Origin: Hydrogenophaga sp.
GTDB lineage: Bacteria > Pseudomonadota > Gammaproteobacteria > Burkholderiales > Burkholderiaceae_C
Direction: 5' to 3'
Assembly (NCBI RefSeq): GCF_022844385.1
Contig: NZ_JALHLX010000025.1
Coordinates: forward strand, 1 to 36,943
Length of the DNA stretch: 36,943 nucleotides
Shown here: in pieces, positions 19,501-27,095 of the stretch
How positions within the stretch are numbered: the stretch's first letter is position 1
How the letters are laid out: each line of letters starts with the position of its first letter
Notes under the pieces: model-generated
Databases searched by the model: none
Seen by the model: the letters and a program-made list of their open reading frames with translations, nothing else
What the model was told of the DNA's origin: nothing
Position numbers and translations under genes: made by a program

Positions 19501-20408
19501 TTCACCTCGAATCGTGCCACGTTGCTGCGCGCAAACGGCGCCGTGTCGAAAGGCTTGCCGCGAACGTTCACCCGCGCGGCATCGGCCTTGCCCAGCACCA
19601 CGGTGTAGGGCGGGGCCGCAGAAAAATCCATCACGTCGCCGGCCTGCATCAAGCGTTTGGCCACCACGTTGCCGCTGCCGTTGACCACCTCGACCCAGGA
19701 CTCACCCGTGGCGACGATGCTCAGCAGGCTGCCCGCGCTGGCGCCGACTGGGGTGGCCGGCGTGGCAACGGCCACGGCGGGTGCGGCATCTGCGGGTGCC
19801 GCCGCGACATCAGCGGCTGTTGGCACCTCCGCGGGCGATGCCATGTCGGCACTCCCGGGCACCACACCTCCCTGCGCGGCAGCGCCAGCGGGTTCTTGAG
19901 CGGCAACGGGTTCGGCCACCACCACGGGCTCGGCCATGACCGGCTCCGCCACACTCGCCACCACAGGCGGGCTCTCGGCCTTGGGCAGAAACACGATGAC
20001 CAGTGCACCCAACAGCAGCGCAATGGCCGCCAGCAAGGCGGGCCGGGAGAGCCAGCTCAGCGGGTTGAACGGTTCTTCGTCGCGGCCCGGGTTGAACGGT
20101 GCGTTGAGCGCCTGGCCATGGTCACCCAGCTTGGGCGATGCGCCCAGCGGGATCTGTTGCAGGATGGGAGCGGGGTCCACCTTGAGCTGGCGGCAGGCAC
20201 TGGACGCCAGCGCGCGGGCAAAGGTCAGGTCGGGCAGTTCGCTGTAGCGCCCGGCCTCCAGCGCTTCCAGCTTCTTGACCGGGACCTTCAAGGAGGCGGC
20301 AAGGGCCGCGATGTGCAGCCCCGCGGCTTCGCGGGCCTCCTTCAACCGGATCGGGCGCGAAACGGGCTCACCCGACATGCCATTGCCTTCACCCACCACA
20401 TCACTCAT
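19497..20408 (-). CDS. rodZ: RodZ-like cytoskeletal/shape protein (HTH plus DUF4115)
   Basis: RodZ links the actin-like MreB to the cell-wall elongation machinery. The 303-residue protein has a cytoplasmic Xre-type helix-turn-helix (about 18-85: [39 protein letters not shown]), a membrane helix (about 123-142), a periplasmic Ala/Pro/Val-rich linker with repeated AEPV units, and a C-terminal DUF4115 domain ([22 protein letters not shown]). The start is ATG at 20408, overlapping the pilW stop by 8 bases; an ATG ten codons in is possible. A frame extending to 20909 runs through pilW and is not coding. The place between pilW and ispG is the same as rodZ (yfgA) in E. coli. Confidence 0.9.
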   Translation of the reverse strand: MSDVVGEGNGMSGEPVSRPIRLKEAREAAGLHIAALAASLKVPVKKLEALEAGRYSELPDLTFARALASSACRQLKVDPAPILQQIPLGASPKLGDHGQALNAPFNPGRDEEPFNPLSWLSRPALLAAIALLLGALVIVFLPKAESPPVVASVAEPVMAEPVVVAEPVAAQEPAGAAAQGGVVPGSADMASPAEVPTAADVAAAPADAAPAVAVATPATPVGASAGSLLSIVATGESWVEVVNGSGNVVAKRLMQAGDVMDFSAAPPYTVVLGKADAARVNVRGKPFDTAPFARSNVARFEVK

Positions 20409-21234
20409 CAAACTCTCCGCGCTGAAAACGGGCCCACTGGGGTGAATCCGGGTAACGGCGACCCAGTTGCTGTGCCAGTTGCGCCATGGCTTCGCGGTTG
20501 CGAAGCCGCCGCTCAACCTTGATGCCCAGCCAGAGCGTTTCTGCGTTGGCCAGGTCGGTGTTGTTGAGCCGCCGGATCGTGAACTGGGCCTTGGCATCGT
20601 CACCCCGGCGGAACTGCAGCGAGGCGAGGTTGTACGCCACGATCGGGTTGGCAGCGTCGAGCTCATACGAGCGCGCCAGACTGGCCTCAGCCTCCACGAA
20701 CTGGCCCGCCCGGATCTGGCAGATTCCCATGGCCAACAAGGTTCTGGCCTGACCGCCGTAAACGGGGCTGACCAAGGCACGCTGGAACAGCTCGGTGGAC
20801 TGTGCGTAGCGACCGCGCTGGCACGCGTACCACCCGTAGTTGTGCAGGGCATCGGGGTCGCGCGGGTTGAGCTGCATGGCGCGCTGGAAGCTCTCTTCGG
20901 CCAGCGCATCGTTGCTCATGCCCATGTAGACCAGGCCGCGCAACACATAGGCCGGCGCATAGGTCGGGTCGGCCTGAAGCGCCAGCTTGATTTCGTCCAG
21001 CGCCACCGTGTTCTGGCCTTCGCCAAAGTAGCCGGCGGCCAGTTCGATGCGGATGCGGGCGCGCTTGCGCGCCTCGGGCTCGTCCGAGTCGGTGATCGGC
21101 TCTGCCGAGGGCACGCTGGAAGCAGCACCGCGTTGTGCACATCCGGCCGAGAGCAACAACAAGCACATCAGCAATGCCAGCAAGCCCACCGTGGTGCCTG
21201 AAAACCGGGCCGGGAGTCGAGTGGCTGGAGTCAT
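20401..21234 (-). CDS. pilW: Type IV pilus biogenesis/stability lipoprotein PilW (PilF)
   Basis: PilW/PilF is an outer-membrane lipoprotein pilotin with TPR repeats that helps assemble the PilQ secretin ring of type IV pili. The 277 residues show a lipoprotein signal with lipobox LSAGC (Cys32), then about six TPR-like helical pairs (for example [40 protein letters not shown]). The ATG at 21234 overlaps the rlmN stop as ATGA, so translation is likely coupled. The order rlmN-pilW-rodZ-ispG is conserved. It implies that the organism makes type IV pili, though no other pilus gene is in the window. Confidence 0.92.
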   Translation of the reverse strand: MTPATRLPARFSGTTVGLLALLMCLLLLSAGCAQRGAASSVPSAEPITDSDEPEARKRARIRIELAAGYFGEGQNTVALDEIKLALQADPTYAPAYVLRGLVYMGMSNDALAEESFQRAMQLNPRDPDALHNYGWYACQRGRYAQSTELFQRALVSPVYGGQARTLLAMGICQIRAGQFVEAEASLARSYELDAANPIVAYNLASLQFRRGDDAKAQFTIRRLNNTDLANAETLWLGIKVERRLRNREAMAQLAQQLGRRYPDSPQWARFQRGEFDE

Positions 21235-22376
21235 GCCTGCTTTTCCTTGTGGACGATGCGGATGGGATGCTCGGTGGCGCTGCGGCGCTTGGCCAGGCGG
21301 CTGGCGGCGTTGGTGCGGTCGAGCACGTCGCCGGCCAGTTGACCACAGGCCGCGTCGATGTCATCACCCCGCGTCTTGCGCACCGTTGTCACCAGACCAC
21401 CCTCGCTGAGGATGCGGGCGAATTGCTGCACCACCGGCCGCGGCGAACACAGCAGGCCTGAGCCGGGAAAGGGATTGAAAGGAATGAGGTTGATCTTGCA
21501 CGGCACACCGCGCCCGGCGTGGCCCCTCACCAGGGCCAGCAACTCCTGCGCGTGGTGTGGCTGGTCGTTCACCCCGTCGAGCATGCAGTACTCGAAAGTG
21601 ATGAAATCGCGCGGCGCGGCAGGCAGGTAGCGCAGGCAGGCGTCGAGCAGCTCGGCGATCGGGTACTTGAGGTTGAGCGGTACGAGATCGCTGCGCAGCG
21701 CATCGTTGGGCGCGTGCAGCGACACGGCCAGTGCCACCGGACAGTCTTGCGCCAGGCGGTCCATCATGGGCACCACACCCGAGGTGGACACGGTGACGCG
21801 GCGGCGCGAAAGGCCATAGCCGTGGTCGTCGAGCATCACACGCAGCGCTGGCACCAGCGCGTTGTAGTTCTGCAAGGGCTCGCCCATGCCCATCATCACC
21901 ACGTTGGTGATCACACGCTCGGTGCGTTTGAGGTGCTTGCGCAGGAAAAACTCGGCCTGCCACAGCTGGGCCAGAATCTCGCCGGTCGTGAGGTTGCGCG
22001 AAAAGCCCTGGTGGCCGGTGGAGCAAAAACGGCAGCCCACCGCACAACCCGCCTGTGACGAGATGCACAAGGTGCCTCGGTCTTCTTCGGGAATGAACAC
22101 GGTTTCCACCGCGTTGCCGCCACCCACGTCGAACAGCCACTTGATGGTGCCGTCCGCCGAGTCCTGGCGCGTGAGCACAGGCAGGCCGGTGATGGTGCAG
22201 GCGCCCGGGAGTTTCTCGCGCAGGCTGCGCGCGAGGTCGGTCATCTCGGTGAAGTCCGACGCCCCTTTTTGATGGATCCAGCGAAACAGCTGGACGGCGC
22301 GAAAGCGCTTTTCGCCCAGCTGCTCGCACCAGGCGGCCAAACCCTCAAGATCGAAGTCGAGCAGGTTGGCCGTCAT
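21231..22376 (-). CDS. rlmN: Dual-specificity RNA methyltransferase RlmN
   Basis: A radical-SAM enzyme that methylates C2 of A2503 in 23S rRNA and of A37 in some tRNAs. In 381 residues: an N-terminal accessory domain ([18 protein letters not shown]), the conserved [10 protein letters not shown], the cluster motif C-x3-C-x2-C at Cys111/Cys115/Cys118 ([11 protein letters not shown]), [10 protein letters not shown], and Cys344 in [11 protein letters not shown], the methyl-carrying cysteine. The start is ATG at 22376. It follows ndk by 20 bases and overlaps pilW by 4 bases, so all three are probably on one mRNA. Confidence 0.97.
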   Translation of the reverse strand: MTANLLDFDLEGLAAWCEQLGEKRFRAVQLFRWIHQKGASDFTEMTDLARSLREKLPGACTITGLPVLTRQDSADGTIKWLFDVGGGNAVETVFIPEEDRGTLCISSQAGCAVGCRFCSTGHQGFSRNLTTGEILAQLWQAEFFLRKHLKRTERVITNVVMMGMGEPLQNYNALVPALRVMLDDHGYGLSRRRVTVSTSGVVPMMDRLAQDCPVALAVSLHAPNDALRSDLVPLNLKYPIAELLDACLRYLPAAPRDFITFEYCMLDGVNDQPHHAQELLALVRGHAGRGVPCKINLIPFNPFPGSGLLCSPRPVVQQFARILSEGGLVTTVRKTRGDDIDAACGQLAGDVLDRTNAASRLAKRRSATEHPIRIVHKEKQA

Positions 22377-22396
22377 GGCATGGTCAGCGCGCTGGC

Positions 22397-22822
22397 TCAG
22401 CGCGAGTAAACGTTGAGGCCGGCGAAGAAAAACGCGATTTCAGCGGCAGCGGTCTCGGGCGCGTCGGAGCCGTGCACGGCGTTGGCGTCGATGCTGTCGG
22501 CGAAGTCGGCGCGGATCGTGCCGGCGTCTGCTTTCTTCGGGTCGGTGGCGCCCATCAGGTCGCGGTTCTTGGCAATGGCGCCTTCGCCTTCGAGGGCCTG
22601 GATCATCACGGGGCCGGAGATCATGAAGTCGACCAGGTCCTTGAAGAAAGGACGGGCCTTGTGCACAGCGTAGAACGCTTCAGCTTCGCCGCGCGACAGG
22701 TGGGCCATGCGGGCAGCCACAACCTTCAGGCCAGCTGCTTCAAAGCGGGCGTAGATCTGGCCGATCACGTTCTTGGCAACGGCGTCGGGCTTGATGATGG
22801 AGAGGGTGCGTTCGATGGCCAT
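22397..22822 (-). CDS. ndk: Nucleoside-diphosphate kinase
   Basis: Ndk transfers the terminal phosphate between nucleoside triphosphates and diphosphates through a phospho-histidine. The 141-residue protein is complete: [15 protein letters not shown] at the start, the nucleotide-binding [26 protein letters not shown], and catalytic His117 in NAVHGSD. The start is ATG at 22822, with AGGA about 7 bases upstream. It heads the ndk-rlmN-pilW-rodZ-ispG-hisS series; a TAGAAT -10 box lies 60 bases upstream, in the gap after rluB. Confidence 0.97.
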   Translation of the reverse strand: MAIERTLSIIKPDAVAKNVIGQIYARFEAAGLKVVAARMAHLSRGEAEAFYAVHKARPFFKDLVDFMISGPVMIQALEGEGAIAKNRDLMGATDPKKADAGTIRADFADSIDANAVHGSDAPETAAAEIAFFFAGLNVYSR

Positions 22823-22882
22823 GGAAATCCTGAGGTTTTGTGGGTGAATCTGTGGGGTTTGGGGCACCCCGCAAAGCCCATG

Positions 22883-22888
22883 ATTCTA
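22883..22888 (-). promoter_or_regulatory. Candidate -10 box for ndk
   Basis: TAGAAT on the minus strand, directly preceded by TG (weakly like an extended -10). A perfect inverted repeat with arms GTCACG/CGTGAC and a 4-base loop (22899-22914) covers the place of the -35 element. The start would fall about 54 bases before the ndk ATG. Confidence 0.4.
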
Positions 22889-22937
22889 CATTGGTCGTGT
22901 CACGCTGCCGTGACGCCGGGACGCGACACGAGCAGGT

Positions 22938-24278
22938 TCAACGGCCGCCGGTGCGACCGCCGCCACCGCCCCCACCACGGCGGCGCGCGCCACCGGGTGC
23001 GCTGCCGCGGCCGGCTTCCTGTTCGCGCCGGCGCTGCAGGGCGTCCTGCCCGATGTAACCGAACGAAGTCTTCATGGGGTCGGGCTGCGAAGCCCCGCCG
23101 CCCGGCCCGCGACCACCCGTGCTGGTGCCGGGCTTGGCGCCCCGGCCTTTGCCACCCGGGCCGGTCGGTGCACCACCCATGCCATAGCCGCTGCTGCGCC
23201 GGTCGCCAAAGCCGGGGCTCTCGCTGCGGCTTCCCGGCGGCTTGCCTTGAGTGCGCCCCGATCGGGGACCTTGTTTTCCGCGCTGCGCCGGATGGCGTCC
23301 CCCGGGACGTGCTGGGCGGGCGCCCTCCTCGTCCGCACTGGGCATGCCGGCCGCAGCCGTCAGGCGGGCGATGTCGCGCTCGTCGAGCTCGATCCAGGCG
23401 CCGCGCTTGAGGCCGCGCGGCAGCATCATGGCGCCGTAGCGGATGCGGATCAGGCGGCTGACCGCGTGACCCACAGCCTCGAACATGCGGCGCACCTCAC
23501 GGTTGCGGCCTTCACCGATCGTCACGCGGTACCAGCAGTTGGCGCCCTCGCCGCCGCCGTCTTCGATGGAAGCGAACTGCGCCATGCCGTCGTCCAGCCG
23601 CACGCCGTCGAGCAGGCGCGCCTTTTCATCGTTCGACAGTGCGCCGAGCACGCGCACGGCGTATTCGCGCTGCAGGCCAAAGCGCGGGTGCATCAGGCGG
23701 TTGGCCAGTTCACCCGAGCTGGTGAGCAGCAGCAAGCCTTCGGTGTTCAAGTCGAGCCGGCCGACCGACTGCCACTTGCCCTGCATCAGCTTGGGCAAGC
23801 GACGAAACACCGTGGGACGGTTTTGCGGGTCGTCGTGCGACACCACTTCGCCTGCGGGCTTGTGGTACGCGAGAACGCGCGGCGGAAGCGGCGTCATGCG
23901 CACGCGCACCGGTTTGCCGTTGACCTTGATCACATCGCCGATCTGGATGCGCTGCCCCACATGGGCCGGTTCGCCGTTGACCGAGATGCGGCCTTCGAGG
24001 ATCAGCTGCTCCATCTCCAGTCGCGAACCCATGCCGGCTTGCGCCAGCACCTTGTGCAGCTTGGGCGACTCGGCCTGCGGTGAGAGCACGCGTTTGGCGG
24101 GCAGCGGTGGCAACTCCTGCTCCTGCTCGGCATCGAAAGCACCGCTGACCACGTCGTCGAAACGCAGCTCCTCAAGTGCGGGCGCCGGGTGGGGTTTCGC
24201 TGCCGTCGGCTGAACTGCGGGCGCCTCAGCGGTGGGGTCGAGTTCAGGTGGGTTGGGTGGGGTTTGATCCGGGGTCAT
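22938..24278 (-). CDS. rluB: 23S rRNA pseudouridine synthase (RluB type) with RG-rich tail
   Basis: RsuA/RluB-family enzyme expected to make pseudouridine at position 2605 of 23S rRNA. From the ATG at 24278 the protein has 446 residues. It has a disordered Pro/Ala/Glu N-terminus (1-72), an S4 RNA-binding domain (about 73-120), a catalytic domain with Asp176 in [14 protein letters not shown] and [10 protein letters not shown], and a C-terminal tail of about 110 residues rich in Gly, Arg and Pro. That tail ends in a run of [14 protein letters not shown] type. AGGAAG lies 5 bases before the ATG. The first 35 bases overlap the end of scpB. RluE/RluF/RsuA are alternatives in the same family, but length and wording favour RluB. 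Confidence 0.92.
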   Translation of the reverse strand: MTPDQTPPNPPELDPTAEAPAVQPTAAKPHPAPALEELRFDDVVSGAFDAEQEQELPPLPAKRVLSPQAESPKLHKVLAQAGMGSRLEMEQLILEGRISVNGEPAHVGQRIQIGDVIKVNGKPVRVRMTPLPPRVLAYHKPAGEVVSHDDPQNRPTVFRRLPKLMQGKWQSVGRLDLNTEGLLLLTSSGELANRLMHPRFGLQREYAVRVLGALSNDEKARLLDGVRLDDGMAQFASIEDGGGEGANCWYRVTIGEGRNREVRRMFEAVGHAVSRLIRIRYGAMMLPRGLKRGAWIELDERDIARLTAAAGMPSADEEGARPARPGGRHPAQRGKQGPRSGRTQGKPPGSRSESPGFGDRRSSGYGMGGAPTGPGGKGRGAKPGTSTGGRGPGGGASQPDPMKTSFGYIGQDALQRRREQEAGRGSAPGGARRRGGGGGGGRTGGR

Positions 24279-24972
24279 GGTCTTCCTGGGTGGACGGTTC
24301 CAACAACTGCGGGTCGGAGGGCGGGGTAATCGGGTCGGCGGCCAAGGGGGCGGCCACCACAAGCAGGTCTGATTCGGGCGCGTCGACTTCGGCGGTATCG
24401 GACGGCAGGCTGTTGGCCAGGGATTCAAAATCCAGCCGGTCCAGCGCGGACTCCTGAACCTCGCTGCCGTCCAGCGGGGGCAACTGGTCCAGCGAAGCCA
24501 GCCCCAGGTCGTCAAGGAATTGGCGCGTGGTCGCGAACAAGGCAGGGCGACCCACCGTTTCACGGTGGCCGATGACTTCGATCCAGCCCCGGTCTTCGAG
24601 CTGTTTGATGATCAACGAATTGATCGTGACGCCACGGATGTCTTCCATGTCGCCCCGCGTCACCGGCTGGCGGTAGGCAATGATGGCCAGGGTTTCCATG
24701 GCGGCGCGGCTGTAGCGCGGTGGCTTCTCGGGATGAAGGCGGTCAAGGTAGGGCCGCAGCTCGGGTCGGCTCTGGAAGCGCCAGCCTGTGGCCACCTGCA
24801 CCAGCTCCACGCCGCGCCCGGTCCATTCGAGCTGCAGGTCGGCCAGCAAGGTCTTGAGCGTGTCGGCCGACACTTCCATGTCGAACAGCGTGCCGAGCTC
24901 GCGCACGGACAGCGGCTGGGGCGCGCAGATCAATGCCGTCTCGAGGACACGCTTGGCATCCGTTGTGTTCAT
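24244..24972 (-). CDS. scpB: Segregation and condensation protein ScpB
   Basis: ScpB is the winged-helix kleisin-associated subunit of the SMC-ScpA-ScpB condensin, which folds and segregates the chromosome. The 242 residues contain two winged-helix domains ([40 protein letters not shown] with [18 protein letters not shown]), then an acidic, disordered C-terminal stretch of about 65 residues. The start is ATG at 24972, with no strong ribosome site. The kleisin gene scpA is not adjacent and not in the window. Its end overlaps rluB by 35 bases, a pairing of scpB and rluB common in bacteria. Confidence 0.93.
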   Translation of the reverse strand: MNTTDAKRVLETALICAPQPLSVRELGTLFDMEVSADTLKTLLADLQLEWTGRGVELVQVATGWRFQSRPELRPYLDRLHPEKPPRYSRAAMETLAIIAYRQPVTRGDMEDIRGVTINSLIIKQLEDRGWIEVIGHRETVGRPALFATTRQFLDDLGLASLDQLPPLDGSEVQESALDRLDFESLANSLPSDTAEVDAPESDLLVVAAPLAADPITPPSDPQLLEPSTQEDHDPGSNPTQPT

Positions 24973-25201
24973 GGTGTCTGTCAGTCAAAAACCGGTTGGT
25001 GGCCGGGACGGTGCGGAAGGCGAACGGTGCGATGGAGCCGCGGGCCATGTGGCATGCGGGCGCGACCGTCGGGTCGGGGCAAATCGGCTGGATCCTGCAG
25101 AACCCGGGCATGGGCTCTGGGTCGGGCGGTGAAATCGGGCGGCTGGGCGAAGGTCGGGGTGAAGGGTTTTGCGCAAACCACCCGCGGCGGATGGTGCGGC
25201 T
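24973..25201. other. Gene-free gap between rluD and scpB (229 bases)
   Basis: The largest intergenic stretch in the window. It is G+C-rich, with no recognisable scpA remnant, RNA gene or strong hairpin. A frame on the plus strand runs through it (24933-25241), but its product resembles nothing I know. A promoter for scpB-rluB is expected here, but I could not point to one. Confidence 0.5.
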
Positions 25202-26191
25202 TCAGGCCGCCGGTTCGCTGTCCCAGCTCTGCGCATTGTAATGGAGCCCGCTGGATTCGACCGCCAGCAGCATGTCGGCCGGCGGCGTGGAGCGAAACAA
25301 CAGGGGCTGTCCAGTGATCGGGTGCTTGAGCTCCAGGCGCGCCGCGTGCAGCGATTGGCGGGCCATGCCCCACAGCGGGCGCCCGCCGTACAGCGAGTCG
25401 CCCACCAGCGGATGACCCAGCCAGGCCATGTGGACCCGGATCTGGTGGGTCCGCCCGGTGTGCAGCTTGCAGGCCACCAGGCTGGCCTGGTCGCAAGTGT
25501 CGAGCAGGCGGACTGTGGTCTGCGCGGTCTTGCTGCTGCCGCCTTCGACCCGCACCACCGCCATGCGCAGGCGGTTGTGCACATCGCGCCCGATCGGTTG
25601 ATCCACATGCTGGTCCTCCTTGCCCTTCCAGCGACCATGCGCCAGGGCCAGGTACTGCCGGCTCACCTCGCGCGCGGCGATGGCGCGCACCAGCGCTTCC
25701 ACCGCCTGGCGGCTTTTGCCCACCAGCATCAGGCCCGAGGTGTCCTTGTCGAGCCGGTGCACGATGCCCGCGCGCGGCAGGCTGGCAGCGCCAGCGTGGT
25801 GGGCCAGCAGGCCGTTGAGCAAAGTCCCGGTCCAGTTGCCTGCCGCGGGGTGCACCACCAGCCCGGCCGGCTTGTGGATCACCAGCAAGTCGGCGTCTTC
25901 GAACACCACGTCCAGCGCCATCGCCTCGGGTACAAAGGCCTGGGCCTGCTGGGTCGGGCGCAGTTCCACGTGCAGCTGGTCTCCCGCTGCGATGCGTGCC
26001 GACGGCTTGCTCTGGGCAACACCACGCACCTCAACGGCGCCGTCGGCCATGAGCTGCTGCAGGTAGGAGCGGGAAAACTCGGGGATCAGCTGGGCAAGTG
26101 CGCGGTCGATGCGCCAGCCGTGCATGCCGACCGGCACCGCGCAAATCCGCTTTTCCACCTCCAGCGCCCATTCGTCAGCGCCCGTTGCCAC
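25202..26191 (-). CDS. rluD: 23S rRNA pseudouridine synthase RluD
   Basis: RluD makes pseudouridines 1911, 1915 and 1917 in helix 69 of 23S rRNA, important for subunit joining. From the GTG at 26191 the protein has 329 residues: an S4 domain (about 25-75, with RIDRALAQLIPEFSRSYLQQL) and a catalytic domain with Asp148 in HRLDKDTSGLMLVGK and the C-terminal TGRTHQIRVHMAWLGHP. The start is a choice: no ATG lies near the family N-terminus. GTG 26191 fits best, while TTG 26257 would run into the bamD promoter; the frame extends to 26407 without coding likeness. It is divergent from bamD, the conserved pairing in proteobacteria (yfiO/yfiI in E. coli). Confidence 0.93.
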   Translation of the reverse strand: MATGADEWALEVEKRICAVPVGMHGWRIDRALAQLIPEFSRSYLQQLMADGAVEVRGVAQSKPSARIAAGDQLHVELRPTQQAQAFVPEAMALDVVFEDADLLVIHKPAGLVVHPAAGNWTGTLLNGLLAHHAGAASLPRAGIVHRLDKDTSGLMLVGKSRQAVEALVRAIAAREVSRQYLALAHGRWKGKEDQHVDQPIGRDVHNRLRMAVVRVEGGSSKTAQTTVRLLDTCDQASLVACKLHTGRTHQIRVHMAWLGHPLVGDSLYGGRPLWGMARQSLHAARLELKHPITGQPLLFRSTPPADMLLAVESSGLHYNAQSWDSEPAA

Positions 26192-26239
26192 GTCATGGGC
26201 CGTGTCTGCTGCCAGACCGAGCGACTCACCCCCCGTCGA

Positions 26240-26245
26240 TATACT
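26240..26245 (+). promoter_or_regulatory. Candidate -10 box for bamD
   Basis: TATACT on the plus strand, 43 bases before the bamD ATG, the best -10 match in the divergent rluD/bamD gap. The -35 region is G+C-rich and shows no clear hexamer. AAGGTGAG (26275-26282) is the ribosome site. Confidence 0.5.
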
Positions 26246-26288
26246 TTGCGCTTTCAATCCGTCGTTCCGTTGTGAAGGTGAGTTCGTT

Positions 26289-27095
26289 ATGTTGACGTTC
26301 AGATTATCGGCCCTGACCGCTGGTGCATTGGGCACAGCGCTGCTGCTGAGCGCTTGTGGCAGCACCAAGCCCAAAGACGAAACCGCGAACTGGAGCCCCA
26401 ACCGCATTTACAGCGAAGCCACCGACGAGCGCGCGGCCGGCAACTTCGAACGCTCTGTGACCCTGCTTGAAAAGCTCGAAGGCCGCGCCGCCGGCACCCC
26501 GCTGGCACAGCAGGCCCAGCTCGACAAAGCCTATACCCACTACAAGGCCAGCGAGCCAGCCCAGGCCCTCGCTGCCATCGACCGTTTCCAGAAGCTCCAC
26601 CCGGCCAGCCCGGCCATGGACTATGCGCTCTACCTCAAGGGCCTGGTGAACTTCAACGACAACCTCGGCCTGTTCGGCGCGCTGGCCCGGCAGGACCTCT
26701 CCGAGCGCGACCAGAAGGCTGCGAAGGAGTCGTTCGAGGCGTTCCGCGAGCTGAGCACACGCTTCCCCGACTCGCGCTACACGCCCGACGCGCGCCTGCG
26801 CATGACCTACATCGTCAACTCTCTGGCGCAGTACGAGGTGCATGTGGCCCGTTACTACCTCAGCCGCGGCGCCCATGTGGCGGCGATCAACCGCGCGCAG
26901 ACCGCGCTGAACGAGTACACCAACGCCCCCGCGCTGGAAGAAGCCTTGTTCATCATGGTGCAGTCGTACGACGCGCTGGGAATGACCCAGTTGCGCGACG
27001 ATGCCCGCCGCGTGATGCAGGCCAACTACCCGCAGAGCGAGTACCTCAGCCAGGGCTTCAAGAGCAAGGACGAGCCCTGGTGGAAGATCTGGTGA
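26289..27095 (+). CDS. bamD: Outer-membrane assembly lipoprotein BamD
   Basis: BamD (ComL/YfiO) is the essential TPR lipoprotein of the BAM complex. The 268 residues have a lipoprotein signal with lipobox LLLSAC (Cys23), then about five TPR units (NRIYSEATDERAAGNFERSV, AQLDKAYTHYKASEPAQALA, YALYLKGLVNFNDNLG, SRYTPDARLRMTYIVNSLAQ, PALEEALFIMVQSYDALG), ending in EPWWKIW, a typical BamD end. The start is ATG at 26289, with AAGGTGAG about 6 bases upstream. Its last 38 bases overlap the 3' end of the helicase gene on the other strand. Confidence 0.96.
   Translation: MLTFRLSALTAGALGTALLLSACGSTKPKDETANWSPNRIYSEATDERAAGNFERSVTLLEKLEGRAAGTPLAQQAQLDKAYTHYKASEPAQALAAIDRFQKLHPASPAMDYALYLKGLVNFNDNLGLFGALARQDLSERDQKAAKESFEAFRELSTRFPDSRYTPDARLRMTYIVNSLAQYEVHVARYYLSRGAHVAAINRAQTALNEYTNAPALEEALFIMVQSYDALGMTQLRDDARRVMQANYPQSEYLSQGFKSKDEPWWKIW

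Noticed and set aside
20409..20909. N-terminal extension of rodZ
   Set aside because: It lies wholly within pilW in another frame and resembles no RodZ N-terminus.
24279..24563. N-terminal extension of rluB
   Set aside because: It lies within scpB in another frame; a good ribosome site precedes the ATG at 24278.
24933..25241. 102-codon plus-strand frame in the rluD-scpB gap
   Set aside because: It begins inside scpB and ends inside rluD on the opposite strand, has no ribosome site, and its Gly-rich product resembles nothing I know.
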